Of a DNA stretch of 7,593 nucleotides, positions 1 through 5,883 are shown one piece after another. The DNA comes from Acetobacteraceae bacterium (GTDB taxonomy: Bacteria > Pseudomonadota > Alphaproteobacteria > Acetobacterales > Acetobacteraceae): contig DAHUXX010000107.1 of NCBI GenBank assembly GCA_027306955.1, forward strand, positions 1 through 7,593. The letters run 5' to 3'. The notes under the pieces are model-generated. The model saw nothing but the letters and a program-made list of their open reading frames with translations. It made no database searches and had not been told where the DNA came from. The position numbers were made by a program, and so were the translations under genes. Each line of letters begins with the position of its first letter. Positions within the stretch are counted from its first letter, which is position 1.

Positions 1-293
1 CCGAACATCAGCGCGCCATAGATGCGCCCGAGCAGCATCTGCACGACATAGATCAGCACCAGCAGGATGATGGGCGAGATGTCGATGCCGCCGAGATCGG
101 GCAGCGCGTTGCGGATCGGCCGCAGCGCCGGCTCGGTTATGCGGTAGAAGAAGTCGCCAATGGTCCAGACGATGCGGTTGCGCGTGTCCAGCACACCGAA
201 GGCGACCAGGAGGCTGAGCACGGCGGCGATGATGACGGCCCAGCGATAGAGCGACAGCAGCTCGTTCGCGACCCAGAAGATGATGGTGATCAC
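1..293 (-). CDS. YggT-family membrane protein (3' end cut by window edge)
   Basis: This is a small inner-membrane protein of the YggT family (Pfam YGGT). Family members have been linked to osmotic tolerance and, elsewhere, to cell division or membrane organisation; the biochemical role is unknown. The visible 97 residues start VITIIFWVANELLSLYRWAV. They contain a first hydrophobic segment (about residues 2-35), the family signature DFFYRITEPALRPIRN (about 50-65), then LPDLGGIDISP and a second membrane segment (about 77-97). The family is usually about 95-105 residues, so only a few residues should be missing beyond base 1. I chose the GTG at 291-293: an in-frame stop lies just upstream (TAG, read from 324-326 on the minus strand), no ATG lies between, and GGGA sits 7 bases before the GTG. 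The gene points away from the tRNA. Family identity is confident; cellular role is not. Confidence 0.92.
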   Translation of the reverse strand, partial: MITIIFWVANELLSLYRWAVIIAAVLSLLVAFGVLDTRNRIVWTIGDFFYRITEPALRPIRNALPDLGGIDISPIILLVLIYVVQMLLGRIYGALMF

Positions 294-320
294 GCGGAAA
301 TCCCAGGGAAACGGCGCCGC

Positions 321-349
321 AGGCTAGCCGTCGGGTTGTCCCGCCGCAA
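321..349 (-). promoter_or_regulatory. Possible promoter for the yggT-like gene
   Basis: On the minus strand TTGCGG (344-349) and TAGCCT (321-326) are separated by exactly 17 bases and end about 28 bases before the GTG start. The -35 half is a reasonable sigma-70-type match; the -10 half shares only T, A and the final T with the consensus. Position and spacing are the main support. Confidence 0.3.
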
Positions 350-372
350 TGGCGGGCCGGCAAGGCGGACAC

Positions 373-400
373 TTGACCTCTCGCCGCCCCTCTGTCATCA
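373..400 (+). promoter_or_regulatory. Possible promoter for tRNA-Ala
   Basis: TTGACC at 373-378 is a near-consensus -35 element. The best placed -10 candidate, TCATCA at 395-400 with a 16-base spacer, is weak. It lies about 47 bases before the mature tRNA 5' end, which would give a short 5' leader for RNase P to remove. The -35 element is the convincing part. Confidence 0.4.
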
Positions 401-447
401 CCCGCGCCGCTTCGTGGCCATGGCGTCCGTCGGAGCAGCCGGCGGCG

Positions 448-523
448 GGGGCTGTAGCTCAGCTGGGAGAGCGCCTCGTTCGCAATGAGGAGGTCAGGGG
501 TTCGATCCCCCTCAGCTCCACCA
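448..523 (+). tRNA. tRNA-Ala (anticodon CGC)
   Basis: A complete 76-base tRNA folds by hand. Acceptor GGGGCTG (448-454) pairs with CAGCTCC (513-519), with one G-T pair. The D stem is GCTC/GAGC (457-460/469-472). Anticodon stem CCTCG/TGAGG (474-478/486-490) has a G-T closing pair and holds the loop TTCGCAA, so the anticodon CGC is at 481-483. The variable loop has 5 bases (491-495). T stem AGGGG/CCCCT (496-500/508-512) carries the loop TTCGATC. The discriminator is A520 and the terminal CCA is encoded (521-523). Anticodon CGC reads GCG, a very common alanine codon in the neighbouring genes. The tRNA stands alone between the divergent yggT-like gene and the downstream exported-protein gene. Confidence 0.97.
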
Positions 524-699
524 CCGCCGATCTCGCCACGGACGCTCCGCGGCGCCGAAGCCGCCGCCATCGCATCACGAGGGCAAAGCTGCCAGCCCGT
601 AAGCAGGCCGTCAGGCCCCGGATGCATCCGGTGTCGTCCCGCGGTGTTGCGCGGCCGCGCCCGGATAGGCACGCAGGAAGAAACGACCACAGGGTGACG
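524..699 (+). other. Non-coding spacer between tRNA-Ala and exported-protein gene
   Basis: I see no supported gene in these 176 bases. Reading frames here are short by-products of high GC and start inside the tRNA. A GC-rich hairpin is possible (GCGGCG at 549-554 with CGCCGC at 562-567, 7-base loop), but no T-run follows, so a terminator call is not justified. AGGAAG at 675-680 is too far from the next start (700) to serve as its ribosome binding site; AGGG at 691-694 is the likelier site. Confidence 0.5.
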
Positions 700-1371
700 A
701 TGCCGCCGATCCGCCGTCGTGCCGTCTTGGCCGCACCGCTCCTGCTCGTGGCCGCAGCCCCCGCGCTGCCCGTCCCGCCCGGCCGGCGGCTGGCCTTCGC
801 CATTCACCGCAAGGGCAGCCGCATCGGCACCCAGACGGTCGATTTCGTCGGCGACCGGCACCTGCTCGACGTGCGCATCGCGGTTGACATCAAGGTCAGG
901 TTCGGCCCCTTCGTTCTGTTCAATTATTCGCTGCGCGGCGCGGAGGAGTGGCGCGACGGCGAGCTCATGCACGCCGCGAGCAACACCAACGACGACGGTC
1001 GCAAGCTCTTCGCCCGCGCCACGCGCGACGGCAGCCGACTGGACGTGCGCGGCAGCGCCGTGCACCCCTACCTCGCGCCGCGCGGCAGCCTGCCCGCCTC
1101 GCACTGGAACAAGGCCGAGATCCGCCACCCGATGATCAACGCGGAGAACGGCGCGCTGATGTTCACCAAGGTGGTGGACAAGGGCATGGAGCGGGTGCCG
1201 GACCAGGCGGGCCGGATGATCACGGCCCACCACTACGCGCTCACCTGGTGGGAGGCTCACACCAAGCCGCGCGCGCTCAACCTCTGGTACGAACCCTCCG
1301 GCATCTGGGCGGCGATGACCGCGATCGCCCCGGATGGGTCGCTGATCATCTACCGCCGCCTGATGCCGTGA
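700..1371 (+). CDS. DUF6134-like exported protein
   Basis: The 223-residue product resembles the DUF6134 family, exported proteins of unknown function common in Rhodospirillales and relatives. The N-terminus is a signal peptide: basic PIRRR (3-7), hydrophobic core AVLAAPLLLVAAAPA (8-22) and likely cleavage near residues 22-25. The double arginine could allow Tat export, but a Sec signal is equally plausible. The mature part starts with a beta-rich pattern, RKGSRIGTQTVDF (37-49), followed by VRFGPFVLFNYS (66-77), a TNDDGRK stretch (96-102), SHWNKA (134-139) and a C-terminal LWYEPSGIW (195-203). I chose ATG 700 because the signal peptide begins there and AGGG lies 5 bases upstream; GTG 694 is an in-frame alternative. 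No catalytic residues are recognisable. Its stop codon is 2 bases from that of the convergent fusion gene. Family assignment is from memory of its motifs. Confidence 0.8.
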   Translation: MPPIRRRAVLAAPLLLVAAAPALPVPPGRRLAFAIHRKGSRIGTQTVDFVGDRHLLDVRIAVDIKVRFGPFVLFNYSLRGAEEWRDGELMHAASNTNDDGRKLFARATRDGSRLDVRGSAVHPYLAPRGSLPASHWNKAEIRHPMINAENGALMFTKVVDKGMERVPDQAGRMITAHHYALTWWEAHTKPRALNLWYEPSGIWAAMTAIAPDGSLIIYRRLMP

Positions 1372-1373
1372 GG

Positions 1374-3251
1374 TCAGCCGCCGGCGGCCCTGTACACGTG
1401 GATATCCATGCGCCGGCCACGAAGTTTCGTCTCCCTGACCCTCGTATCGCCTTTGTAGTTGTCGGGATTGGCGGCGGGAGGGTGCTCGGGGTCCCGCTCC
1501 TTGATCTGGGCCAGCAGTTCCGGCGTCGGCTCGAAGAACACGACGCAGCCGCCGGGTTTCACCACTCGCAGCGCCTCGCTGAAGACGCGGTATCGCTCGT
1601 CTTCCTCGACATGGTGCAGCACGCCGAAGAAGAACACGGCGGCGAAGCGCCCGCTCTCGAACGGCATCGCGCCCGCGTTGAACGGTTGAAACCGGATCCG
1701 CGCCGCGACCCCCACCGCTTCGGCCCTCGCCGTCCAGTTCTGGCGTGCGTAACGCGTGGTGTCGGTCGCGGGTTCGCCGGTCAGCACATCGAAGCCCCGC
1801 AGCGCGAGGAAGATCGCGAAGTTCCCCACGCCCGTCCCCACGTCGAGTACCTCCGCACCGGCCGGAAGCTGCAGCTTCTCCAGCGCCAGCAACCCATCCG
1901 CGGCGATGTGCTCGAATTGCGGGCTGAGATGTTTCGCGGCTTCCTCGAGGTCCATCATCCGATGGGTCATCCGGCGCGTGCTCGTTTCGCTTGGAGAGAG
2001 ATCTCCGCCGTCGGCAGCACGGTTGGCGCGCGCGACGACGGCCTCGAACAGCACCTGGCAGCCGGCCCGCGCCTCCTCGGGCATGATGCTTTCCTCCTCG
2101 TTGTGCGACAGCCCGTCCTTGCATGGGGTGAAGATCATCGCCGTCGGCACGCGCCGCGCGACATAGACCGCGTCGTGCCCGGCGCCAGAGACAATCGGGC
2201 GCCACGACAATCCCAGCCGGTCGGCCGCCTCCTGCACGAGGGCCACACAGTCCGCGTCGAAGGGCTGCGCCGGGATGCGGAATTTCTCCCGCAGCTCCAT
2301 CCGGCAGCCGGTGGCATCGACCAGCGCCGCCGCCTCGGCCGGGAACCCATCGGCGATGCGCGCGATTTCCGCCTGGTCCGGATGGCGGAACTCGGCGGTG
2401 AAGCGCACCTCGCCCGGCACCACGTTGGTCGAGTTCGGGATCACTTGCAGGAAGCCCACCGTGCCGCGCCCGTCCTCGCCGCGCGCGCGCATGGTGCGGT
2501 CGACGAGGCGAATCACCTCCGCCATCGCCACCAGCGCGTCGCGGCGCATCGAGGGGGGCGTGGTGCCGGCATGGGAATCGCGGCCATGGATCGCCCCCTC
2601 GTACCACACCTGCGCCTGCGCGCCGGTGACGACGCCGATCTCCTTGTGCTGGCGCTCCAGGATCGGCCCCTGCTCGATATGCAGCTCGAAATATGCGTCC
2701 GCGGGAATGGCACGGGCCGGCTCCGGCCCTGCCGCGCCAATCGACTGCAGCGCGTCGCCCACGGAAACCCCCTCGGCGTCGCGCAGCGCCTTGACCGCGT
2801 CCTCCTCGTAGACGCCGCTCCACACGCCCGAGCCCATCAGCGAGTGGCCAAACCGGCTGCCTTCCTCGTCGGTCCAGTTCACGAGTTCCAGCGGCGCCTC
2901 GGTCGTGAGGTTGAGGTCGTTGAGCGTGCGCATGACCTCGAGCCCCGCGAGTACGCCCAGCGCGCCATCGAACTTGCCGCCGGAGGGCTGGCTGTCGAGA
3001 TGGCTACCGAACATTACCGGCAGGCGGCTGGGGTCGCGGCCCTCGCGGCGGGCGAACATGTTGCCCATCGCATCGACGCGTACCTTGAGCTCCAGCGCCT
3101 CGCACCATTGCCGGAAGCGCGCGCGCCCCTCGCGGTCCACGGCCGAGAGCGCGAGCCGCCGCACGCCGCCCTTCGGCGTGGCGCCGATCTGCGCCATGCT
3201 CATCAGGCTGTCCCAGAGCCGCTTGCCGTCGATCGGCCGGTTGGTCTGCAT
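1374..3251 (-). CDS. Fusion: M20 hydantoinase/carbamoylase-family amidohydrolase + SAM-dependent methyltransferase
   Basis: One 625-residue frame contains two enzymes. Residues 1 to about 410 are a Zn-dependent M20-type hydrolase of the hydantoinase/carbamoylase group, whose members cleave N-carbamoyl amino acids, ureidopropionate or allantoate. Predicted metal ligands are His84 (GSHLDS), Asp95 (GGKFDG), Glu130 (TDEEGSRF), His191 (ELHIEQG) and His383 (GLSHNE); Glu129 is the likely general base, HAGTTP (227-232) lies in the dimerisation lid, and Arg289 likely binds the substrate carboxylate. Residues about 411-427 form a linker without recognisable homology. Residues 428-625 are a class I methyltransferase with the SAM-binding motif DVGTGVGN (470-477), MPFESGRF (529-536), GVLHHVEED (543-551) and VKPGG (564-568). 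Both halves keep their key residues. ATG 3251 is preceded by AAGGGGA with a 6-base gap. Family members of each half normally stand alone (about 410 and 200-250 residues). The substrate cannot be named. The joined frame may be real, or the product of a one-base frameshift near 1970-2030. Confidence 0.85.
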   Translation of the reverse strand: MQTNRPIDGKRLWDSLMSMAQIGATPKGGVRRLALSAVDREGRARFRQWCEALELKVRVDAMGNMFARREGRDPSRLPVMFGSHLDSQPSGGKFDGALGVLAGLEVMRTLNDLNLTTEAPLELVNWTDEEGSRFGHSLMGSGVWSGVYEEDAVKALRDAEGVSVGDALQSIGAAGPEPARAIPADAYFELHIEQGPILERQHKEIGVVTGAQAQVWYEGAIHGRDSHAGTTPPSMRRDALVAMAEVIRLVDRTMRARGEDGRGTVGFLQVIPNSTNVVPGEVRFTAEFRHPDQAEIARIADGFPAEAAALVDATGCRMELREKFRIPAQPFDADCVALVQEAADRLGLSWRPIVSGAGHDAVYVARRVPTAMIFTPCKDGLSHNEEESIMPEEARAGCQVLFEAVVARANRAADGGDLSPSETSTRRMTHRMMDLEEAAKHLSPQFEHIAADGLLALEKLQLPAGAEVLDVGTGVGNFAIFLALRGFDVLTGEPATDTTRYARQNWTARAEAVGVAARIRFQPFNAGAMPFESGRFAAVFFFGVLHHVEEDERYRVFSEALRVVKPGGCVVFFEPTPELLAQIKERDPEHPPAANPDNYKGDTRVRETKLRGRRMDIHVYRAAGG

Positions 3252-3309
3252 CGTCCGTCCCCTTGTCCCGTCCTCTTGTCCGAGGCCTGGGTTCCTGCAA
3301 CGCTTGCGC
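3252..3309. promoter_or_regulatory. Divergent intergenic region with a CTTGTCC direct repeat
   Basis: These 58 bases separate the starts of the fusion gene (minus) and the aldolase-like gene (plus), so they must hold or overlap control signals for both. CTTGTCC occurs twice, at 3262-3268 and 3275-3281, 13 bases apart start to start. The first copy overlaps the ribosome binding site of the minus-strand gene. I could not place convincing -35/-10 pairs for either direction. The repeat could be an operator, or chance in C-rich DNA. Confidence 0.35.
3258..3264 (-). promoter_or_regulatory. Ribosome binding site of the amidohydrolase-methyltransferase gene
   Basis: AAGGGGA on the minus strand lies 6 bases before the ATG at 3249-3251 and decides this start over the several upstream in-frame ATGs, which lie inside the oppositely oriented aldolase gene or its upstream spacer. 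Confidence 0.65.
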
Positions 3310-4068
3310 ATGCTCCGCAATGCCCTCTCCGGAGTCGACCGCGACGCACTCGCCGAGGCGCGGCTCGACCTCGCCGCCTGCCTGCGCCAGGCCGCGCGCC
3401 TCGGCATGCATGAAGGCATCTGCAATCATTTCTCCGCCATGGTGCCAGGGAGCGACGAGCTGTTCCTGGTGAACCCGCTGGGCTACGGGTTCCATGAGGC
3501 GACGGCCTCACGCCTCCTGGTCTGCGACTTCGACGGCAACGTGGTGGAGGGCGAGGGCCAGGTGGAGGCGACGGCGTTCTACATCCATGCCCGCCTGCAC
3601 CGCCGCCATGCGCACGCCCGTGTCGCCTTCCACACCCACATGCCGCATGCAACGGCGCTTGCGATGCTCGACGGCCCGCCGCTTTCCTTTGCCATCCAGA
3701 GCGCGTTGAAATTCTATGCGCGTATCATGGTCGACGAGCACTACAACGGGCTCGCGCTCGACAACGCGGAGGGCGACCGCATCGCCGGCGCCATGGGCGA
3801 CCGGCCGATCGTCTTCCTCAAAAACCACGGCGTGATGGTGACGGCGCCCTCTATCGCCGAGGCATGGGACGATCTCTACTACCTCGAACGCGCCTGCGAG
3901 GCGGAGGTGCTAGCGCTCTCCACCGGCCGGCGGCTCAAGCCGGTTCCACCTGGCGTCGCCGCCCATACCGCGCAGCAGATGCGCGAGCACGCGGCGGAGG
4001 CCGCGCATCAGCATCTCGCCAGCGTCCGCCGCACGCTGGACCGCGAGGCGCCGGATTACCGGCACTGA
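3310..4068 (+). CDS. Class II aldolase/adducin-family protein
   Basis: The 252-residue product covers the whole class II aldolase/adducin fold, a Zn-dependent domain found in fuculose/rhamnulose-phosphate aldolases, ribulose-phosphate 4-epimerase and many enzymes of unknown substrate. Features in order are the N-terminal helix LAACLRQAARLGM (21-33), the phosphate-loop-like segment GICNHFSAMVPG (36-47), FLVNPLGYGFHE (52-63), and the candidate acidic catalytic residue Glu86 (GQVEATAF). Predicted metal ligands are His108 and His110 in AFHTHMPH and His173 in KNHGVMV. The length fits the family. ATG 3310 has a poor ribosome binding site; TTG 3304 is an in-frame alternative. It heads a tight plus-strand group, with the lipoprotein gene starting 4 bases after its stop, and is divergent from the fusion gene. 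The absence of sugar-kinase or isomerase genes nearby means a sugar-phosphate substrate should not be assumed. Membership in the fold is certain; reaction is unknown. Confidence 0.93.
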   Translation: MLRNALSGVDRDALAEARLDLAACLRQAARLGMHEGICNHFSAMVPGSDELFLVNPLGYGFHEATASRLLVCDFDGNVVEGEGQVEATAFYIHARLHRRHAHARVAFHTHMPHATALAMLDGPPLSFAIQSALKFYARIMVDEHYNGLALDNAEGDRIAGAMGDRPIVFLKNHGVMVTAPSIAEAWDDLYYLERACEAEVLALSTGRRLKPVPPGVAAHTAQQMREHAAEAAHQHLASVRRTLDREAPDYRH

Positions 4069-4072
4069 TCCC

Positions 4073-4483
4073 ATGCGCGTCGCGATGTTGCTGGCGGCGG
4101 GCTTGCTTGCCGGCTGCACGCTGGTCGATCAGCGCACCTTTGAGACGCATCGCAGCGCGCCGGCGGCGGCGGCGCTCGTGGCACGGGCGGCAAGCCACCC
4201 GCTCGCGATCTCCGACGGCGCGCCCGGCTGGCCCGCCCGCCTCGCGGCCAGCGCCCATGATGCGGAGCTCCGCGCTCCCACTTCGCGCTTCGACCTCGTA
4301 GCCCCGGTGCCGCTCGCGGGCGCCGAGGCCACGCGCGCCGCCTTCCGCGTGCGCCAGGAGCAGAATCTGGAACAGGCGGCGACCGCGCTCGAAGCGGCCG
4401 GGATCGACGCCGCGCGTATCCGCCTCGGCCTGCGCGGCGATCCAGGTTCGCCGGCGCCGCGGGTCGAGCTCTATGCCCGCTGA
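4073..4483 (+). CDS. Small predicted lipoprotein, unrecognised family
   Basis: The 136-residue product starts with a short lipoprotein signal, MRVAMLLAAGLLAGC, ending in the lipobox LAGC with Cys15 as the expected lipidated residue. The next residue is Thr rather than Asp, so the usual rule predicts sorting to the outer membrane. The rest is alanine- and arginine-rich with no domain I recognise. The C-terminal third (about 92-135) has a helix followed by AGIDAARIRLGL and RVELYAR, a pattern loosely like the alpha/beta end of OmpA-type domains, but too short to call. It begins 4 bases after the aldolase stop with no clear ribosome binding site, and its last 11 bases overlap the following hydrolase gene, so translation is probably coupled on both sides. 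The frame is supported by the signal peptide and by the tight packing; function is unknown. Confidence 0.75.
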   Translation: MRVAMLLAAGLLAGCTLVDQRTFETHRSAPAAAALVARAASHPLAISDGAPGWPARLAASAHDAELRAPTSRFDLVAPVPLAGAEATRAAFRVRQEQNLEQAATALEAAGIDAARIRLGLRGDPGSPAPRVELYAR

Positions 4484-5780
4484 GCCCTTCGCGCAGCCTG
4501 TCTTCGGCATCAACCACATCCTCGCCTACGGACAGTCCCTCGCGACCGGCTGGGAGGGCGTGCCGGCGCTGACCCGCCGGCCGCGGCATGACGTGCTGAT
4601 GCTAGGCCGCTCCGTGCGCTCGGGCGCGCCGGAAGCCTCGCCGACCTGGGAACCGCTTGGCGGCCCGGTCCTGCGCCAGCTGGTCGCGACCCAACAGCTG
4701 CCGGACGGCACGCTGCTCGACGAGGCGGCGCTGGCCGCGCAGCCGCCAGGGGCGGTGGTGCTGGGCGAGACAGTGCTGGAGGAAGCGCTCGGCTCTCTGC
4801 GCGGCCGGATGCTCGCTGCCGACCCGGCCGCACGGCTGCGCCTCCTGCTCGCCTCGACCTGCGGCGTCGGCGGTCGCGCGCTCGAGCAGCTTTCGCGCGG
4901 CGCCCGGCCGGAACTGTTCAACCGCCTGCGCGCGTGCGCCACCGTGGCGCGCACGGCCGCACAGGCCTGGGGCAAGACCTATGGCATACCAGCGGTGCTG
5001 CTATTGCAGGGTGAGCACAACTCCTGGGGCATCGACGGCGCCGCGAGCGACGCTGCCACCTACGGTGCGCTGCTCGCCAGACTGCACCGTGACATCGTGA
5101 CGGAGGTCGCCGAAGGCGTCGCGGGCCAGCGGGTCGCGCCCGCCCTCGTCACTTACCAGACAGGCGGCGCCTATGCCTCGGACGATATGGCGGTGCCCCA
5201 GGCGCAGCTCGACTTCGCGCTCGGGACGCCGGGGGTGTTCATGGCCGCGCCGGTCTATCCGGTGCCTGGCCGCCCGACCGGGCATCTGCTCGCCGATGGG
5301 TACCGCTGGCTCGGCGCGCAGTTCGGCAAGGTGCTGGCGACGCTGTTCGTGGACCGCCGCCCGTGGCGCCCGCTGCATCCCATCGGTGCCGTGCGCGACG
5401 CAAACCAGGTGCTGATCTCCTTTCACGTGCCCGAGCCGCCATTGCGCTTTGGCCGCCCGTTCCTCGGCACCCGGCGCGAGCCCGTGGCCGACCAGGGCTT
5501 TTCCGTGATCGACGCGGCGGGCAGGGTGCCGCTCGAGGCGATCGGGATCGCGGGACCGGATCGCCTCGTGCTGCGCCTCGGCCGCGCGCCCGAGGGCGCC
5601 GCTCGGCTGCGCTACGCCGACCGCGCCCACCGCGGCCGCGGCGGACTGCATGACAGCGATGCGCGCCTGGCCGAGGTGGGTTTCGCCGGCCCCGACCTCG
5701 ACCCCGCGGAGGCCGGCCTGCTCGGCACGCCCTACCCGCTGATGAACTGGTGCGTCGGCTTCGACATCGCGCTCGCCTGA
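4473..5780 (+). CDS. SGNH / sialate O-acetylesterase-like hydrolase
   Basis: The 435-residue product has the layout of an SGNH-type esterase of the sialate O-acetylesterase-like (SASA) kind. The nucleophile block is AYGQSLATGW (18-27), with Ser22 the predicted nucleophile. A middle block LLLQGEHNSWG (176-186) matches the QGE(x)N pattern of this group, and a late block GHLLADGYRWLG (270-281) offers His271 as the catalytic base. Residues about 300-435 form a beta-rich C-terminal region (FSVIDAAG, LVLRLG, LRYAD), probably an accessory domain. There is no signal peptide, so it is predicted to be cytoplasmic, whereas many relatives are exported. The ATG at 4473 overlaps the lipoprotein gene by 11 bases, indicating coupled expression. 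It may deacylate a sugar or another small ester; the substrate cannot be inferred. Ester hydrolase class is well supported by three ordered blocks, the exact family less so. Confidence 0.8.
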   Translation: MPAEPFAQPVFGINHILAYGQSLATGWEGVPALTRRPRHDVLMLGRSVRSGAPEASPTWEPLGGPVLRQLVATQQLPDGTLLDEAALAAQPPGAVVLGETVLEEALGSLRGRMLAADPAARLRLLLASTCGVGGRALEQLSRGARPELFNRLRACATVARTAAQAWGKTYGIPAVLLLQGEHNSWGIDGAASDAATYGALLARLHRDIVTEVAEGVAGQRVAPALVTYQTGGAYASDDMAVPQAQLDFALGTPGVFMAAPVYPVPGRPTGHLLADGYRWLGAQFGKVLATLFVDRRPWRPLHPIGAVRDANQVLISFHVPEPPLRFGRPFLGTRREPVADQGFSVIDAAGRVPLEAIGIAGPDRLVLRLGRAPEGAARLRYADRAHRGRGGLHDSDARLAEVGFAGPDLDPAEAGLLGTPYPLMNWCVGFDIALA

Positions 5781-5801
5781 CGAATCTGCCGCCGGCTTCG
5801 C

Positions 5802-5830
5802 TTGCCATCCTGGCCCCGAGGGTCTAGAGC
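5802..5830 (+). promoter_or_regulatory. Possible rplY-pth-ychF promoter
   Basis: TTGCCA (5802-5807) followed after 17 bases by TAGAGC (5825-5830) is the best sigma-70-like pair in the 103-base gap before rplY; with a 15-base spacer TCTAGA (5823-5828) is the alternative. The gap lies where a housekeeping operon should have its own promoter. The -10 match is weak. Confidence 0.35.
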
Positions 5831-5839
5831 GCCGCCGCG

Positions 5840-5861
5840 CCCGGCACCCCTGGAGGCCGGG
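5840..5861 (+). promoter_or_regulatory. Hairpin in the rplY leader
   Basis: CCCGGC (5840-5845) and GCCGGG (5856-5861) can form a 6-base-pair GC stem with a 10-base loop, ending 22 bases before the rplY start codon. No T-run follows, so it does not look like a terminator. If transcription starts at the proposed promoter, the hairpin would lie in the 5' untranslated region. Confidence 0.35.
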
Positions 5862-5872
5862 TATCTCATCAC

Positions 5873-5877
5873 AGGAG
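5873..5877 (+). promoter_or_regulatory. rplY ribosome binding site
   Basis: AGGAG lies 6 bases before ATG 5884 and is the strongest ribosome binding site in the window, as expected for a ribosomal protein gene. Confidence 0.8.
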
Positions 5878-5883
5878 CGGACC

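Noticed and set aside
504..523. tRNA 3' end as an attachment site for an integrated element.
   Set aside because: I found no second copy of the tRNA 3' end in the window and no integrase, transposase or change in base composition nearby.
549..567. GC hairpin downstream of tRNA-Ala as an intrinsic terminator.
   Set aside because: No T-run follows the stem, and short GC stems are frequent by chance at this base composition.
349..699. Upstream extension of the exported protein, in frame back through the tRNA.
   Set aside because: The extension would translate the tRNA-Ala gene and bury the signal peptide. ATG 700 places the signal peptide at the N-terminus.
948..3413. An 821-codon plus-strand open frame antisense to the fusion gene.
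   Set aside because: Its product is arginine/histidine-rich, has no recognisable domain, and begins inside the exported-protein gene. It is explained by GC-rich codon use on the opposite strand, where clear catalytic motifs lie.
3252..3425. Longer N-terminus for the amidohydrolase, starting at ATG 3425.
   Set aside because: The extra 58 residues are arginine/serine-rich shadow sequence antisense to the aldolase gene. Family homology and a good ribosome binding site both support ATG 3251.
5781..5883. Terminator for the esterase gene in the gap before rplY.
   Set aside because: No hairpin followed by a T-run is present; the one clear stem (5840-5861) is better placed as part of the rplY leader.
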